NCBI GenBank assembly: GCA_903864515.1
Contig: CAIPFZ010000006.1
Location: forward strand, 1 to 33,309
Length of the DNA stretch: 33,309 nt
Direction: 5' to 3'
From: an uncultured bacterium
Lineage (GTDB): Bacteria > Patescibacteriota > Minisyncoccia > Phycocordibacterales > CAIZLB01
Position 1 is the stretch's first letter. The number at the start of each line of letters is the position of its first letter. Of the stretch, positions 23,101 through 31,231 are shown piece by piece. Under the pieces are notes generated by a model. That model was not told where the DNA came from and ran no database searches. It saw nothing but the letters and a program-made list of their open reading frames with translations. The position numbers and the translations under genes are program-made.

Positions 23101-23996
23101 GTGTATTTAAGAATAGTAAGAATGAAAATGTATATTCCATATCAGTCGAAGAGAGCTTTAGTTATGACGCAAGTTTTGCCACATCTGGAAATTCATCTAT
23201 ATTGTCATATTTATGGGACTTTAAAAATGGTGATCCATCAGCCTCTTCTGTTAAAAGTGGTAATTTGAAATATGGTACACCAGGAGAAAAGCAAATTGAC
23301 TTGAAGGTTCTTTTGAATGGCACTGTTTTGGAGCAAACTCAGTGTCCTGCGATAAATGTTACTTGCCCATCTGGTGATTGTGGTGGATTTTCCGCTGGTT
23401 GTGGTGTGTCTGAAGTTGAGGACGGTCAAGGTTTGGGTGCGTCTTCTCCTAATTTATGTCTTGCAGGTCAGATTTCATCTGACTTTAGCGAAAAAACCAA
23501 TATTAGAGATGTTTGGGCTTGGAATTGTAAAAGTTCTACTGGTTCAGCATCATGTACAGCTTCTTGTAAGAGTGGGTTGACTTATTGTGAGTCAACAAAA
23601 ACATGTTCTTCTTCTTGCGATGGAGATATATGTCCTGGTGTCAAAGGAATTCAAGGAGAAGATAATCCCATATCCACTGTACTTAATTGTCAGAGGCCTA
23701 AACTTAAGATGAAAGTTACCTTTGATAAGCCTTATGCGGATGAAAATACATCAAAGTGTTCAATGAGTTGGAATCCAATAACCGATCCTGAGAAATCTAG
23801 AAATTATACAAAATGTAAATTGGATGGTGTTGATACTGATAATAGTGTTTTAGGAAAAAAAGTGATTGTTGGTAAGCATAATCTATCTTGTATAACTAAG
23901 GTTGAAGATCCTGAAAATTCATCTGTTTCTCTATCTTCTGATCCATTTAATGTAAGCTTTACTTGCTCAAGAGTCCCTAAGTCAACTGAGAATTAA
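20163..23996 (+). CDS. Very large surface protein, apparent fusion of two exported proteins
   Basis: A 1277-residue protein in two parts. Part 1 (1-426): signal peptide ending near KAEA (about residue 33), then beta-rich Ig-like repeats, a transmembrane helix at about 396-416 and a basic tail RKGGSKVRRK. Part 2 starts at Met427 with what looks like a second signal peptide (hydrophobic stretch, then NSASA) and continues as a Ser/Asn/Gly-rich extracellular region. That region holds two similar modules of about 80 residues (about 683-762 and 840-920), a PKD-like domain (about 996-1070, with SYLWDF) and Cys-rich segments to the C-terminus. Likely an adhesin or cell-envelope protein. Not attached to a recognised sorting system. 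Confidence 0.75.
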   Translation: MKKNFLINTLFLSFVLFNFCLINTIQLNKAEALTLIQEDVSMQLYVHQIKFDNSTYNVGSDVSGVFTLSNTSSVSLQDFYYTVSIEGSDDGVLIDESVKSPISYIKEDSKREIGFRYGLPKSVSGDNKLIINVYLLDGTLVASGYQTIYIQGEPQFKNIKPLDVVILKNDIAYEKDYGLILESGDVLSTTFNLRSNTSISASVGVFQKDSPDVVDSREVVLKDGDKNGKYTLNIPTEKLSPGKYEARIEFKASSSDVSISPIKKDFIMNGLISNVKMITSDKFSVAKNEKFNLNVSYEGYGETEDSSINEKMYGSTIDIVIRNENDIEIFSISSPIDLSKYDGQVSVPVKAGDSAEYLNISAEIKDGLGAVIDSYSSTLPSQMEVSEMYPEKENNLLYTILGILLLIVIIIAIYLIRKGGSKVRRKMSIAVIAFVVMFLSTFNSASAFSSVDVLSGGGYNLSSFSGLSIVSSPLPGSVSNYSAGDTFSVGFNFKNPGRQPMNMYYLLPPDQNSWSDWSLPDISVEKMIPSRTLSVISDKKYRVPNTSGVYNFTFYVASKINSYDCMDIRGNNRSACESAKKTIIGSYVIKKIVQPITVEASYAVNYNGSSQPITTTQAVSCNNDHTEGERVCDDGTPGVWNCESTLGACTLGSVPVAGGVIVSGGKTVSGTKIGVKSSIPSVVKGNKFYIVTDLLNSDWVDKEYAYTEFVYGTAKTNTYQPYSRKSNVHTISYDGVDTVVATSQYVGKESKFTNARVTIKEVGSLVAPTVCRNIPESEVKRMFNTPNNLSSVPICSSPRYTLFSNGLNSYSLSARTSGGNNSRGSTASLSLNVCSYLTSNNGDSFYVLIDSNGTSWVSTRYDMFLFTKGIPKSLTFSSPSKKYNVISGSYDGGCTVKFSSGHAGKKSDYTVAQMKIIELGPWNSNMCYYSGLSYPSNFNRGAKLPALSQCQDSNVMTCATGNAEWRLNQGGGVCSSFLSCVFKNSKNENVYSISVEESFSYDASFATSGNSSILSYLWDFKNGDPSASSVKSGNLKYGTPGEKQIDLKVLLNGTVLEQTQCPAINVTCPSGDCGGFSAGCGVSEVEDGQGLGASSPNLCLAGQISSDFSEKTNIRDVWAWNCKSSTGSASCTASCKSGLTYCESTKTCSSSCDGDICPGVKGIQGEDNPISTVLNCQRPKLKMKVTFDKPYADENTSKCSMSWNPITDPEKSRNYTKCKLDGVDTDNSVLGKKVIVGKHNLSCITKVEDPENSSVSLSSDPFNVSFTCSRVPKSTEN

Positions 23997-24034
23997 GGTT
24001 TGAAATTTACCGTGTAATTCACATAGATTGCCAA

Positions 24035-24733
24035 TTATGCCTCATAGGCTATAGTCAAACAATCTATACTAAAACACTGAGGGTCTAATAAGGGTATATC
24101 TTCTAGATATGCCCTTATTGTGTTTTCACATTCTATGAGTGTCGAGCCTGTCGTCTTTACATCGTCAATTATTAACAGTCTATAACTTAGTTTGTTGTTT
24201 GTGCTTGTGCTCGTGTTTGTTATCTCTATCTCATCATTAAATGTATTTTGATTAACCCTTCTGATTATTTGTTTTAGATAGTATTTAAAATAATTACTAA
24301 GTTTATATGCGTTCTTGGTTTGCTTCTGCCGTTCTTCTTTATTTAGATTTTTTTGGGAATCCTTATGTAAGCTGGGGATGATCGCATGTGGGATGTAATT
24401 TATTTTGTTGGTAGTTTTGAGTTTATTACCCTCAAAGTCTACTAACTTATTGAATTTGGTTACCTGTTTTGTGAAATACCTAATAAATACATGCATGTGA
24501 TCATAACTTTTTTTGTTCTGCCAAAAGGAAGATGAGGGAGCACATAAAAGTATTGTATTTATTTGGTGATCCTTATTTGCTGTGCCTAAATCTATTTGCT
24601 TATGTAAAATCCTCATCAAATCTAGGCTTTCTGGGGATTTATAGAAATCTTTTTTAGTCTTTAATGACCAGATAATCTTTTTGATATCTGTATTTCCATA
24701 ACAAAACAATGATTTTATAGAATTATTCTTCAT
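24035..24733 (-). CDS. ComF-like phosphoribosyltransferase-domain protein
   Basis: A 232-residue protein with the type I PRPP-binding motif LLIIDDVKTTGSTL (186-199) and an N-terminal LFCYGNTDIKKIIWSLK, which recalls the YxgxxkxlIxxlKf segment of ComF. The zinc finger of typical ComF is absent. ComF supports natural transformation, apparently in handling incoming single-stranded DNA. It is divergent from pilM and thus borders the type IV pilus locus, which fits competence. The middle region (about 95-180) is poorly conserved and Lys/Asn-rich. Confidence 0.75.
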   Translation of the reverse strand: MKNNSIKSLFCYGNTDIKKIIWSLKTKKDFYKSPESLDLMRILHKQIDLGTANKDHQINTILLCAPSSSFWQNKKSYDHMHVFIRYFTKQVTKFNKLVDFEGNKLKTTNKINYIPHAIIPSLHKDSQKNLNKEERQKQTKNAYKLSNYFKYYLKQIIRRVNQNTFNDEIEITNTSTSTNNKLSYRLLIIDDVKTTGSTLIECENTIRAYLEDIPLLDPQCFSIDCLTIAYEA

Positions 24734-24770
24734 ATTTTAATTTTTATAGTGTATACTGTTGATAATAATG

Positions 24771-24798
24771 TTGCGTTTGTGTAACATCTTTATATAAC
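24771..24798 (+). promoter_or_regulatory. Promoter of the pilus operon (pilM)
   Basis: TTGCGT (24771-24776), a 16-base spacer, and TATAAC (24793-24798), 6 bases before the pilM ATG. An alternative pair is TTGATA with TAACAT, 17 bases apart, slightly upstream. Confidence 0.55.
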
Positions 24799-24804
24799 AC
24801 ACCT

Positions 24805-25926
24805 ATGTCAAATTTTCTCCAAAGAATTTTTAAAGAAAACAATCAGAGCGTAATTGGTGTTGATATTGGGTCTTCTTCTATCAAAGTTGTACAAATAAAA
24901 AAGCATCGTGGCAAGGCCGTTCTTGAAACTTATGGTGAGATTGCTCTTGGTCCGTACGGAGGAGTTGATGTCGGGCAAGTTGTTAATTTGCCTGCAGAGA
25001 AAATTGCAGAGGCTATAAGGGATATCATAAAGGAATCTAATGTCACCAGCTTGGCCTCTGGAGTTTCAATTCCATTTAAATCCAGTCTGGTTTCTTTGGT
25101 GGAATTACCAAAGGCAAGTGATGCTGAATTGAGAGAGATGATTCCAATTGAGGCTCGTAAATATATTCCTGTTCCAATAAGTGAGGTTACTATGGACTGG
25201 TGGGTGATTCCAGACGATCATGGTGATTTAGATTTTCTTGATACAGAGGATGAAGATGGACAAAAAATGTCACCACCTCATAAGGTGCAAGTTCTTGTTG
25301 TATCAATTCACAATGAAGTTCTAAATACATATAGCTCCATTGTTAAGGAATCAGGTCTGGATACTGGCTTTTTTGAAATTGAAATGTTTAGCAGTACAAG
25401 AGCTTTAATATCTGGTGAAATTGATCCAGTCATGATATTTGATATGGGGGCTGCAACTACAAAGATCTATATGTTGGAGAGGGGTGTTATTAAGTCATCC
25501 CATATTATTAATCGTGGCTCCCAAGAGGTTACAAGTAGTATATCTAAGGGTATGAATGTTAGTTTTGATAGAGCAGAACATTTGAAGAGGTCTCTTGGAA
25601 CATTAGGAGAGGTGGATGAGCGTAAGATATATGAAATAATATCAATTACTATGGACTATATCTTTTCAGAGGCAAATAGTGTTTTGTTGAACTATCAAAA
25701 AAGATTTAATAAAACTATTTCAAAAGTAATTTTAACTGGTGGTGGCGTTGCTATGAAAGGCGTTTTGGAGTTGGCGAGAGCTAATTTCCAAACAAATGTT
25801 GAAATGGGGGATCCGTTTAGTAAGATTGAGACTCCCGCTTTCTTGGAGGGAGTACTTCAAACAGCTGGTTTGGAGTTTGCGGTTGCTGTTGGTATTGCAC
25901 TTAGAAAGCTTCAGGAGATTTCATAA
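24805..25926 (+). CDS. pilM: Type IV pilus assembly protein PilM
   Basis: PilM is a cytoplasmic actin-like ATPase that binds the N-terminus of PilN and links the alignment complex to the pilus motor. The 373-residue protein shows the phosphate-1 segment VIGVDIGSSSIKVVQ near residue 17, the block LREMIPIEARKYIP (about 109-122), a second phosphate segment IFDMGAATTKIYML (about 212-225), and the adenosine motif ILTGGGVAMKGV. It opens the pilus locus, in the usual order pilM-N-O. Confidence 0.94.
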   Translation: MSNFLQRIFKENNQSVIGVDIGSSSIKVVQIKKHRGKAVLETYGEIALGPYGGVDVGQVVNLPAEKIAEAIRDIIKESNVTSLASGVSIPFKSSLVSLVELPKASDAELREMIPIEARKYIPVPISEVTMDWWVIPDDHGDLDFLDTEDEDGQKMSPPHKVQVLVVSIHNEVLNTYSSIVKESGLDTGFFEIEMFSSTRALISGEIDPVMIFDMGAATTKIYMLERGVIKSSHIINRGSQEVTSSISKGMNVSFDRAEHLKRSLGTLGEVDERKIYEIISITMDYIFSEANSVLLNYQKRFNKTISKVILTGGGVAMKGVLELARANFQTNVEMGDPFSKIETPAFLEGVLQTAGLEFAVAVGIALRKLQEIS

Positions 25927-26010
25927 TTTAAATAATTTATAAATAAAATTTAATTGTGGAAAACTTTCTAAAATAAGGTGCAATTTAATTTCAATTAATG
26001 ATATACTATA

Positions 26011-26016
26011 TATAAA
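26011..26016 (+). promoter_or_regulatory. Candidate internal -10 before pilN
   Basis: TATAAA, 6 bases before the pilN ATG, in a 96-base gap after pilM; TATACT at 26003-26008 is a second candidate. The rest of the operon may thus have an extra promoter. Confidence 0.4.
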
Positions 26017-26022
26017 TAATCT

Positions 26023-26694
26023 ATGGATACAAAATTCCAATCATCTTTTATACCTAAGCAACCTGTTAATGAGCCAGTTAGATATCGTTCTGGTTCAAAT
26101 ATATTCTTTCTGATTTCTTTCCTTATATTTATTGTTGGTTGTGTTGGGGTAGGGGGTGTGTATCTTTGGGATAAGCAAATGGATAAGAAAATCACTGATA
26201 TAAACTCTAGTTTGATAAAATTTAGAAATTCATTCGATCAAAACACTATTAGAGAGTTTACATATTTGAATAATAGAATTAATTCAGCGGATGTTTTGTT
26301 GAAACAGCACGTTGCGCCGTCTGTGTTATTTAAGATAATAGGTGACGTGACTCTTAAAAATGTTAGATTCTCAAATTTCAAGTACAGTAATGCTGGATCA
26401 GACAAGGTTTCAATTTCAATGTCAGGTGAAGCTAAAAGTTATGAGGCTGTAGCGCTTCAATCTAGTGCGTTTACTAATCCAAAGCTTAGAAATGTATTCA
26501 GGAATATATTATTCAGTGATCCTGATTTAAATTCAGATGGAACAGCTGTGTTTTCATTTTCAACTGGTATAGACCCATCACTCTTGAATTATTATAAACT
26601 TAAGTCGGATCCAAATAATAGGACGGTGAAGGCGACAACCACTGGATCTACGGTCGATACTGCAAATAGAACAGCGCCAGGTAATAATCCTTAA
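26023..26694 (+). CDS. pilN: PilN-like type IV pilus assembly protein
   Basis: A 223-residue bitopic membrane protein: a short cytoplasmic N-terminus (about 1-27) that would bind PilM, one transmembrane helix (about 28-50), then an extracellular segment with a coiled-coil stretch (DKKITDINSSLIKFRNSF) and a ferredoxin-like domain. The C-terminus is a Thr/Asn-rich tail. Sequence similarity to canonical PilN is not obvious; the call rests on topology and position between pilM and pilO. Confidence 0.75.
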   Translation: MDTKFQSSFIPKQPVNEPVRYRSGSNIFFLISFLIFIVGCVGVGGVYLWDKQMDKKITDINSSLIKFRNSFDQNTIREFTYLNNRINSADVLLKQHVAPSVLFKIIGDVTLKNVRFSNFKYSNAGSDKVSISMSGEAKSYEAVALQSSAFTNPKLRNVFRNILFSDPDLNSDGTAVFSFSTGIDPSLLNYYKLKSDPNNRTVKATTTGSTVDTANRTAPGNNP

Positions 26695-26702
26695 ATAATA
26701 AT

Positions 26703-27257
26703 ATGAAAATTCTTGCTCAAATATTTTTTATAGCCGTAACGATCGCAGCTTTTGTATTCTATATTAATCCAACTTATGCTTTAATTCAGGAAAAACAAGT
26801 TGAGTTTCAGAGATTGGAGGATGCAAATACTAAAGCTCAAGAGCTTCGTGCTAAAAGAGAAAAACTAACTTCTGATAGAAAGAAGATAGATGATACTCAA
26901 TTGAAAAATCTATCAAAGTTTTTACCTGATGGGGTAGAGAACGTTAGATTGATTATTGATATTCAACATATTGCGAACAAAGTACTTTCTCAAGACATCA
27001 GAGGTGCTAAAGTTATTGGCTCTGCAGGTAAAACTGGTGTAGCAGGGAATGGTGCTACCGTCAGCTCTGATGGTAAGAAATATGGAACAATAGGTCTTAC
27101 CTTTGGTGTTACGACTACTTATGATGAATTTATTGTATTTCTACAAAGCTTAGAGGATAACTTGAGATTGGTGGACGTTACTGACATATCATTCAGTGCG
27201 TCTGACGATGATAAGTATGATTTTAATATTGTATTGCAGACTTATTGGCTAAAATAA
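26703..27257 (+). CDS. pilO: PilO-like type IV pilus assembly protein
   Basis: A 184-residue protein with an N-terminal transmembrane helix (about 3-25), a coiled coil (EKQVEFQRLEDANTKAQELR, about 30-60), and a C-terminal domain containing ITFGVTTTYDEF-like and FLQSLEDNLRLVDV segments that are typical of PilO's ferredoxin-like fold. PilO pairs with PilN in the inner alignment complex. It lies 8 bases after pilN. Confidence 0.82.
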   Translation: MKILAQIFFIAVTIAAFVFYINPTYALIQEKQVEFQRLEDANTKAQELRAKREKLTSDRKKIDDTQLKNLSKFLPDGVENVRLIIDIQHIANKVLSQDIRGAKVIGSAGKTGVAGNGATVSSDGKKYGTIGLTFGVTTTYDEFIVFLQSLEDNLRLVDVTDISFSASDDDKYDFNIVLQTYWLK

Positions 27258-27261
27258 AAAT

Positions 27262-27846
27262 ATGTTTGAAACACTTAAAAAATTTAAATACCTGATAATA
27301 GTTGTGGTAGTGCTTGTGGCAGCTTTTGTTGGCTATACAATATTCACGGCAGATTCGCCTGATATGGATTCAGCTACCCTTCAAAGAACAACTGTTGATG
27401 GGGCAGGTAATATTGTGGCCGTGCCTAGCTCGGGTTCAAATATTCCAGATAATGATTTGGCCAAGACATTCGTTGATCAATTGCTTGTAATAAGAAATAT
27501 TGAACTCAAGACAAAGTTTTTTGAAGACCCTGTATTTTTAGGTTTAGTTGATAATCACAAGGGAATTAATCCACAATTAATTGGTAGACCAAATCCTTTT
27601 GCCCCGATAGGACAGGATGTTGGCCCTTCTTCTAATAATTATCAAGATATAAATGGTACTGTAATTCCATCAACAACTGGTGTTCCTTTAAATGAAAGTT
27701 CTGATCCTGTATCATCTATAAATTCATCAAATATAGATAATGAGGGTAATAATGAGAATGCTACAACAAAAGCTACTTCAACAAGAGGTACAACTGCAAC
27801 CACTACCGCAGGCACCAGGACTTCAACTTCCACCAGAGCTAGATAA
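27262..27846 (+). CDS. Membrane-anchored protein at the PilP position
   Basis: A 194-residue protein with an N-terminal membrane helix (about 8-28) and a short extracellular domain (about 60-115, with DLAKTFVDQLLVIRNIELKT and RPNPFAPIG), then a low-complexity Thr/Ser/Ala/Arg tail. Its place between pilO and pilB suggests it substitutes for PilP, but PilP normally docks to the secretin PilQ, which is missing here, so its function may differ. No convincing family match from sequence alone. Confidence 0.6.
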   Translation: MFETLKKFKYLIIVVVVLVAAFVGYTIFTADSPDMDSATLQRTTVDGAGNIVAVPSSGSNIPDNDLAKTFVDQLLVIRNIELKTKFFEDPVFLGLVDNHKGINPQLIGRPNPFAPIGQDVGPSSNNYQDINGTVIPSTTGVPLNESSDPVSSINSSNIDNEGNNENATTKATSTRGTTATTTAGTRTSTSTRAR

Positions 27847-27860
27847 TTAAAATTAAAAAA

Positions 27861-29588
27861 ATGAGTTTTTTAGATATATTAGTAAAACAAAATGTAATAT
27901 CCAAAGATGATGTCCCTTACATAATAGATGAGGCTAAGACTTCTAATCAATCAATAGAGGAGGTTTTACGCTCTAAGCAAATTAGCTCAACTGCTATACT
28001 TAAGGCTAAAAGTGATTTCTTAAGAATACCAACAAGGGAGATTGATGAGCAAAAGATTAGCTTTGAGGTTTTAAAATATATTCCGGAAGAATCAGCAACT
28101 CACTATAAAATTATTCCACTAGGAATACAGGATGGAGCGCTTGAAGTTGGAATTGTTGACCCTGAGAATATTGAAGCAAGAGATGCTTTGAATTTTATTT
28201 CGAATAAAACAAACATGCCATTTAAAATATTCCTCATTTCTGAGGATAATTTTACTCAGGCATTAAATGCATATAATGGACTCTCTGGTGAAGTTAATAA
28301 GGCACTTGATGATCTTGAAACTGAGTTTTCTGCGGAGGAGGTTGAGATGATGAAGGATAGGGAGGACTTAGGAAAGGCTCCAACCGTTGGTGGTGCTCCA
28401 AATATCATTGAAGATGCACCTGTTACAAAGATTGTTGCAACAATTTTAAGATATGCCATTGAAGGGGGAGTATCTGACGTTCACATTGAGCCAATGAGAG
28501 AAAGGGTTAGAGTTAGATTCCGTGTTGATGGAGTCCTTTATACAAGTATTGTTTTGCCTGGAAAGGTCCATGATGCTCTTATTGCTCGTATTAAGATTCT
28601 CTCAAATATTAAGCTCGATGAAAAACGTAAGCCGCAAGATAATAGATTTTCTGCAAGAATTGATGGTAGAAAAATTGACTTTCGTGTCTCTACATTCCCA
28701 ACATATTATGGTGAAAAGATCGTTATGCGTATCCTTGATCAACAGAAGGGGGTACAAAAGATCAGTGAATTAGGTTTTCCTGAGAGAAATCTGAGATTAA
28801 TCAAGGAAGCTTTGAATAAGCCATATGGTTTGATATTGATTTCTGGTCCTACTGGATCTGGAAAGACTACAACTCTCTATTCAATGATTAAGGAGTTGAA
28901 TTTGGAAGAAGATAATGTCTTGTCATTGGAAGATCCGGTTGAATATAACATTGAGGGTATGAGTCAATCACAGGTTAGACCAGAAATTGGTTATACTTTT
29001 GCTAATGGACTCCGTACTACTCTTCGTCAAGACCCTGATATTATAATGGTTGGTGAGATTCGTGATAAGGAAACAGCGGAATTGGCTATTCAGGCCGCCC
29101 TTACCGGTCACTTGGTGCTTTCAACTATTCACACCAACTCTGCTGTTGGTATTATTCCACGTCTAGTGGACATGGGAATTGACCCATATCTTATTGCTCC
29201 AACTTTAATTCTTGGAATGGCTCAAAGACTTGTTGGAAAAGCTCAAACTTCTGCTGTTGTTAGTATTCCAGTTGATGGAAGTACAAAGATAATGATGGAG
29301 AAATATTTAGAGGAAATTTCTCCTGAATATAGAAACGTTATTCCTGAAATGAAGGAGGTTTATAAGATAAACCCAACCCCAGATTGTCCAAGAGGTACAA
29401 AGGGAAGAATTGCTGTTACTGAAATGTTCGAGGTTAACAAAGCTATGGAGGAAATAATTCTGAAGGAGCCAACTGAACTTGCTATTACAAAATATGCTAG
29501 AACTCAAGGTATGATAACAATGAAAGAAGATGCTGTTATTAAGGCATTAAATAAGGTTATTCCAATTGAAGAGATTGGTAATGTTTAA
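27861..29588 (+). CDS. pilB: Type IV pilus extension ATPase PilB
   Basis: PilB powers pilin polymerisation. The 575-residue protein has an N-terminal MshEN-like region (about 1-150), then the GspE/PilB motor: VSDVHIEPMRERVRVRFRVDG, Walker A GPTGSGKT (329-336), Asp box LSLEDPVEYNIEG, Walker B IIMVGEIRDKETAELA and the His box GHLVLSTIHTN. The zinc-binding cysteine loop typical of PilB/GspE near the C-terminus is degenerate: only one Cys remains in NPTPDCPRGTKGR. It follows the PilP-position gene closely. Confidence 0.95.
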   Translation: MSFLDILVKQNVISKDDVPYIIDEAKTSNQSIEEVLRSKQISSTAILKAKSDFLRIPTREIDEQKISFEVLKYIPEESATHYKIIPLGIQDGALEVGIVDPENIEARDALNFISNKTNMPFKIFLISEDNFTQALNAYNGLSGEVNKALDDLETEFSAEEVEMMKDREDLGKAPTVGGAPNIIEDAPVTKIVATILRYAIEGGVSDVHIEPMRERVRVRFRVDGVLYTSIVLPGKVHDALIARIKILSNIKLDEKRKPQDNRFSARIDGRKIDFRVSTFPTYYGEKIVMRILDQQKGVQKISELGFPERNLRLIKEALNKPYGLILISGPTGSGKTTTLYSMIKELNLEEDNVLSLEDPVEYNIEGMSQSQVRPEIGYTFANGLRTTLRQDPDIIMVGEIRDKETAELAIQAALTGHLVLSTIHTNSAVGIIPRLVDMGIDPYLIAPTLILGMAQRLVGKAQTSAVVSIPVDGSTKIMMEKYLEEISPEYRNVIPEMKEVYKINPTPDCPRGTKGRIAVTEMFEVNKAMEEIILKEPTELAITKYARTQGMITMKEDAVIKALNKVIPIEEIGNV

Positions 29589-29659
29589 GTTATTCATGGC
29601 GGTGTTTTTTTTATTTCGTCTTTTATGTTTAATTATTCCTTGATTAATTATTTTTATGA

Positions 29660-29665
29660 TATAAT
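29660..29665 (+). promoter_or_regulatory. -10 element of the receiver gene
   Basis: TATAAT, 9 bases before the ATG at 29675; a TTGATT (29640-29645) lies upstream with a short 14-base spacer. It suggests the second half of the pilus locus can be transcribed separately. Confidence 0.5.
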
Positions 29666-29674
29666 AAAAATATT

Positions 29675-30088
29675 ATGAACGGAGATAAACCATACAAAGT
29701 ACTTATAGTGGATGATGACAAATTTTTGCTGAATATGTATTCAGTAAAATTTGCCAACAATAAATTTGACGTCACTTTAGCTGCTGATGGAAAAGCAGCC
29801 ATTGATAAATTGAAGGAGGGGTATGAACCTGATGTTATACTTATGGACGTTGTAATGCCTGTTATGGATGGAATAGAGGCGCTCTCTGTAATTAGATCAA
29901 GTGGCCTTGCAAAACACTCCGCTATTATGATGTTAAGCAATCAAGGTCAGCCCTCTGATATTGAAAAGGCTAAAGAATATAATGTTGATGGGTATATTGT
30001 TAAGGCAACATCCATTCCTTCAGAGATTGTCACGGAGGTTTTTGCTCTTTTGGAGAGGACAAAAGAAAGAAGACAAAATGCTGTTTAA
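29675..30088 (+). CDS. Single-domain response regulator (CheY-like)
   Basis: A 137-residue stand-alone receiver. The acidic pocket is D13-D14-D15 (VDDDKFLL), the phosphoacceptor is D58 in VILMDVVMPVMDG, the switch residue is S88 (MMLSNQ) and the conserved Lys is K110 in YIVKA. There is no output domain and no histidine kinase nearby. Receivers of this kind in pilus loci usually steer pilus extension or retraction by protein contact, as PilG/PilH do; here it lies between the extension and retraction ATPase genes. Confidence 0.92.
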   Translation: MNGDKPYKVLIVDDDKFLLNMYSVKFANNKFDVTLAADGKAAIDKLKEGYEPDVILMDVVMPVMDGIEALSVIRSSGLAKHSAIMMLSNQGQPSDIEKAKEYNVDGYIVKATSIPSEIVTEVFALLERTKERRQNAV

Positions 30089-30105
30089 TATTTAATTAAT
30101 CAAAA

Positions 30106-31167
30106 ATGAATTACGAACAAGAATTAACGGATCTATTATCAACAGTTGTACGAGAAGGTGGTTCTGACTTGCATCTCTCAGAGGGGAGATATCCAACAAT
30201 AAGAGTTAATGGTTTATTAATCCCATTAGTTAGGAAGGCCGTCTTGAGTCATGTGGATATTGATTCACTTCTTAATTTAATGATTGATGATGCTTCTCGT
30301 AAGCGTTTTGCTGATACAAAGGAGTTGGATTTTTCATATCAATTTAATCCCGAGGCAAGATTTAGAGGTAATGCCTATATTCAAAGAGGCTGTCATAGTA
30401 TTGCTCTTAGACTTATTCAGAATAAAATCAAATCACTTAAAGAACTTGGTTTGCCAGAGATTCTTGAAAGTTTTACAAGAATGAAACAAGGATTCTTCTT
30501 GGTTGTTGGTCCGGTTGGACAAGGTAAATCAACCACGCTTGCATCAATGGTTGAATTGATAAATCAAGAAAGAGCGGAACATATTATTACTATTGAGGAC
30601 CCTATAGAATATTTATATACACAAAAGAAATCAATTATTGATCAAAGAGAGATTCACGTAGATACGGATACTTTTGAAGCTGCTCTAACTTCTGTTTTGA
30701 GACAAGATGTGAATGTAATACTACTTGGAGAGATGAGAAGTCCAGAGACAATTTCAGCTGCTGTAACTGCAGCAGAGACCGGTCACTTGGTTCTTTCTAC
30801 TCTTCACACAAATAACGCTGCTCAAACAGTAGATAGAATCATAGACTCATTCCCTCCAAATCAACAAGATCAAATAAGGAATCAATTGGCATCATCTCTC
30901 ACTGGTATATTCTCTCAAAGATTGATACCTAGAATTTCTGGCGGAATGGTGCCTACATATGAATTGATGATTTCAAATAATGCTACCTCAAACCTAATTA
31001 GAGAGAAGAGATCTCATGAGATAAATACAGTTATTGAGACGGGGATGGGGGATGGTATGATTGATATGAACAGATCTCTTGCAGAACTTGTTAGAAGAGG
31101 GGAGATAACAATAGAAAGTGCTTATCAACACTCTCTAAATCCAAAAAACCTAGAGAGAATGATATAA
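30106..31167 (+). CDS. pilT: Type IV pilus retraction ATPase PilT
   Basis: PilT disassembles the pilus and drives retraction, twitching and DNA pull-in. The 353-residue protein has the N-terminal GSDLHLSEGRYPTIRVNG segment, Walker A GPVGQGKS (135-142), Asp box TIEDPIEYLY, Walker B VILLGEMRSPETISAA and the His box GHLVLSTLHTNNAAQTVDRIIDSFP. The usual PilT C-terminal AIRNLIRE-like motif is present as NATSNLIREKRSHEI. It is 17 bases after the receiver gene and probably co-transcribed. Confidence 0.95.
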   Translation: MNYEQELTDLLSTVVREGGSDLHLSEGRYPTIRVNGLLIPLVRKAVLSHVDIDSLLNLMIDDASRKRFADTKELDFSYQFNPEARFRGNAYIQRGCHSIALRLIQNKIKSLKELGLPEILESFTRMKQGFFLVVGPVGQGKSTTLASMVELINQERAEHIITIEDPIEYLYTQKKSIIDQREIHVDTDTFEAALTSVLRQDVNVILLGEMRSPETISAAVTAAETGHLVLSTLHTNNAAQTVDRIIDSFPPNQQDQIRNQLASSLTGIFSQRLIPRISGGMVPTYELMISNNATSNLIREKRSHEINTVIETGMGDGMIDMNRSLAELVRRGEITIESAYQHSLNPKNLERMI

Positions 31168-31231
31168 TACATATAGTTGATTTCCATACGGCTTGAGCAT
31201 TTGGAAATAGCTAATATAAAAAAGAAAAACA

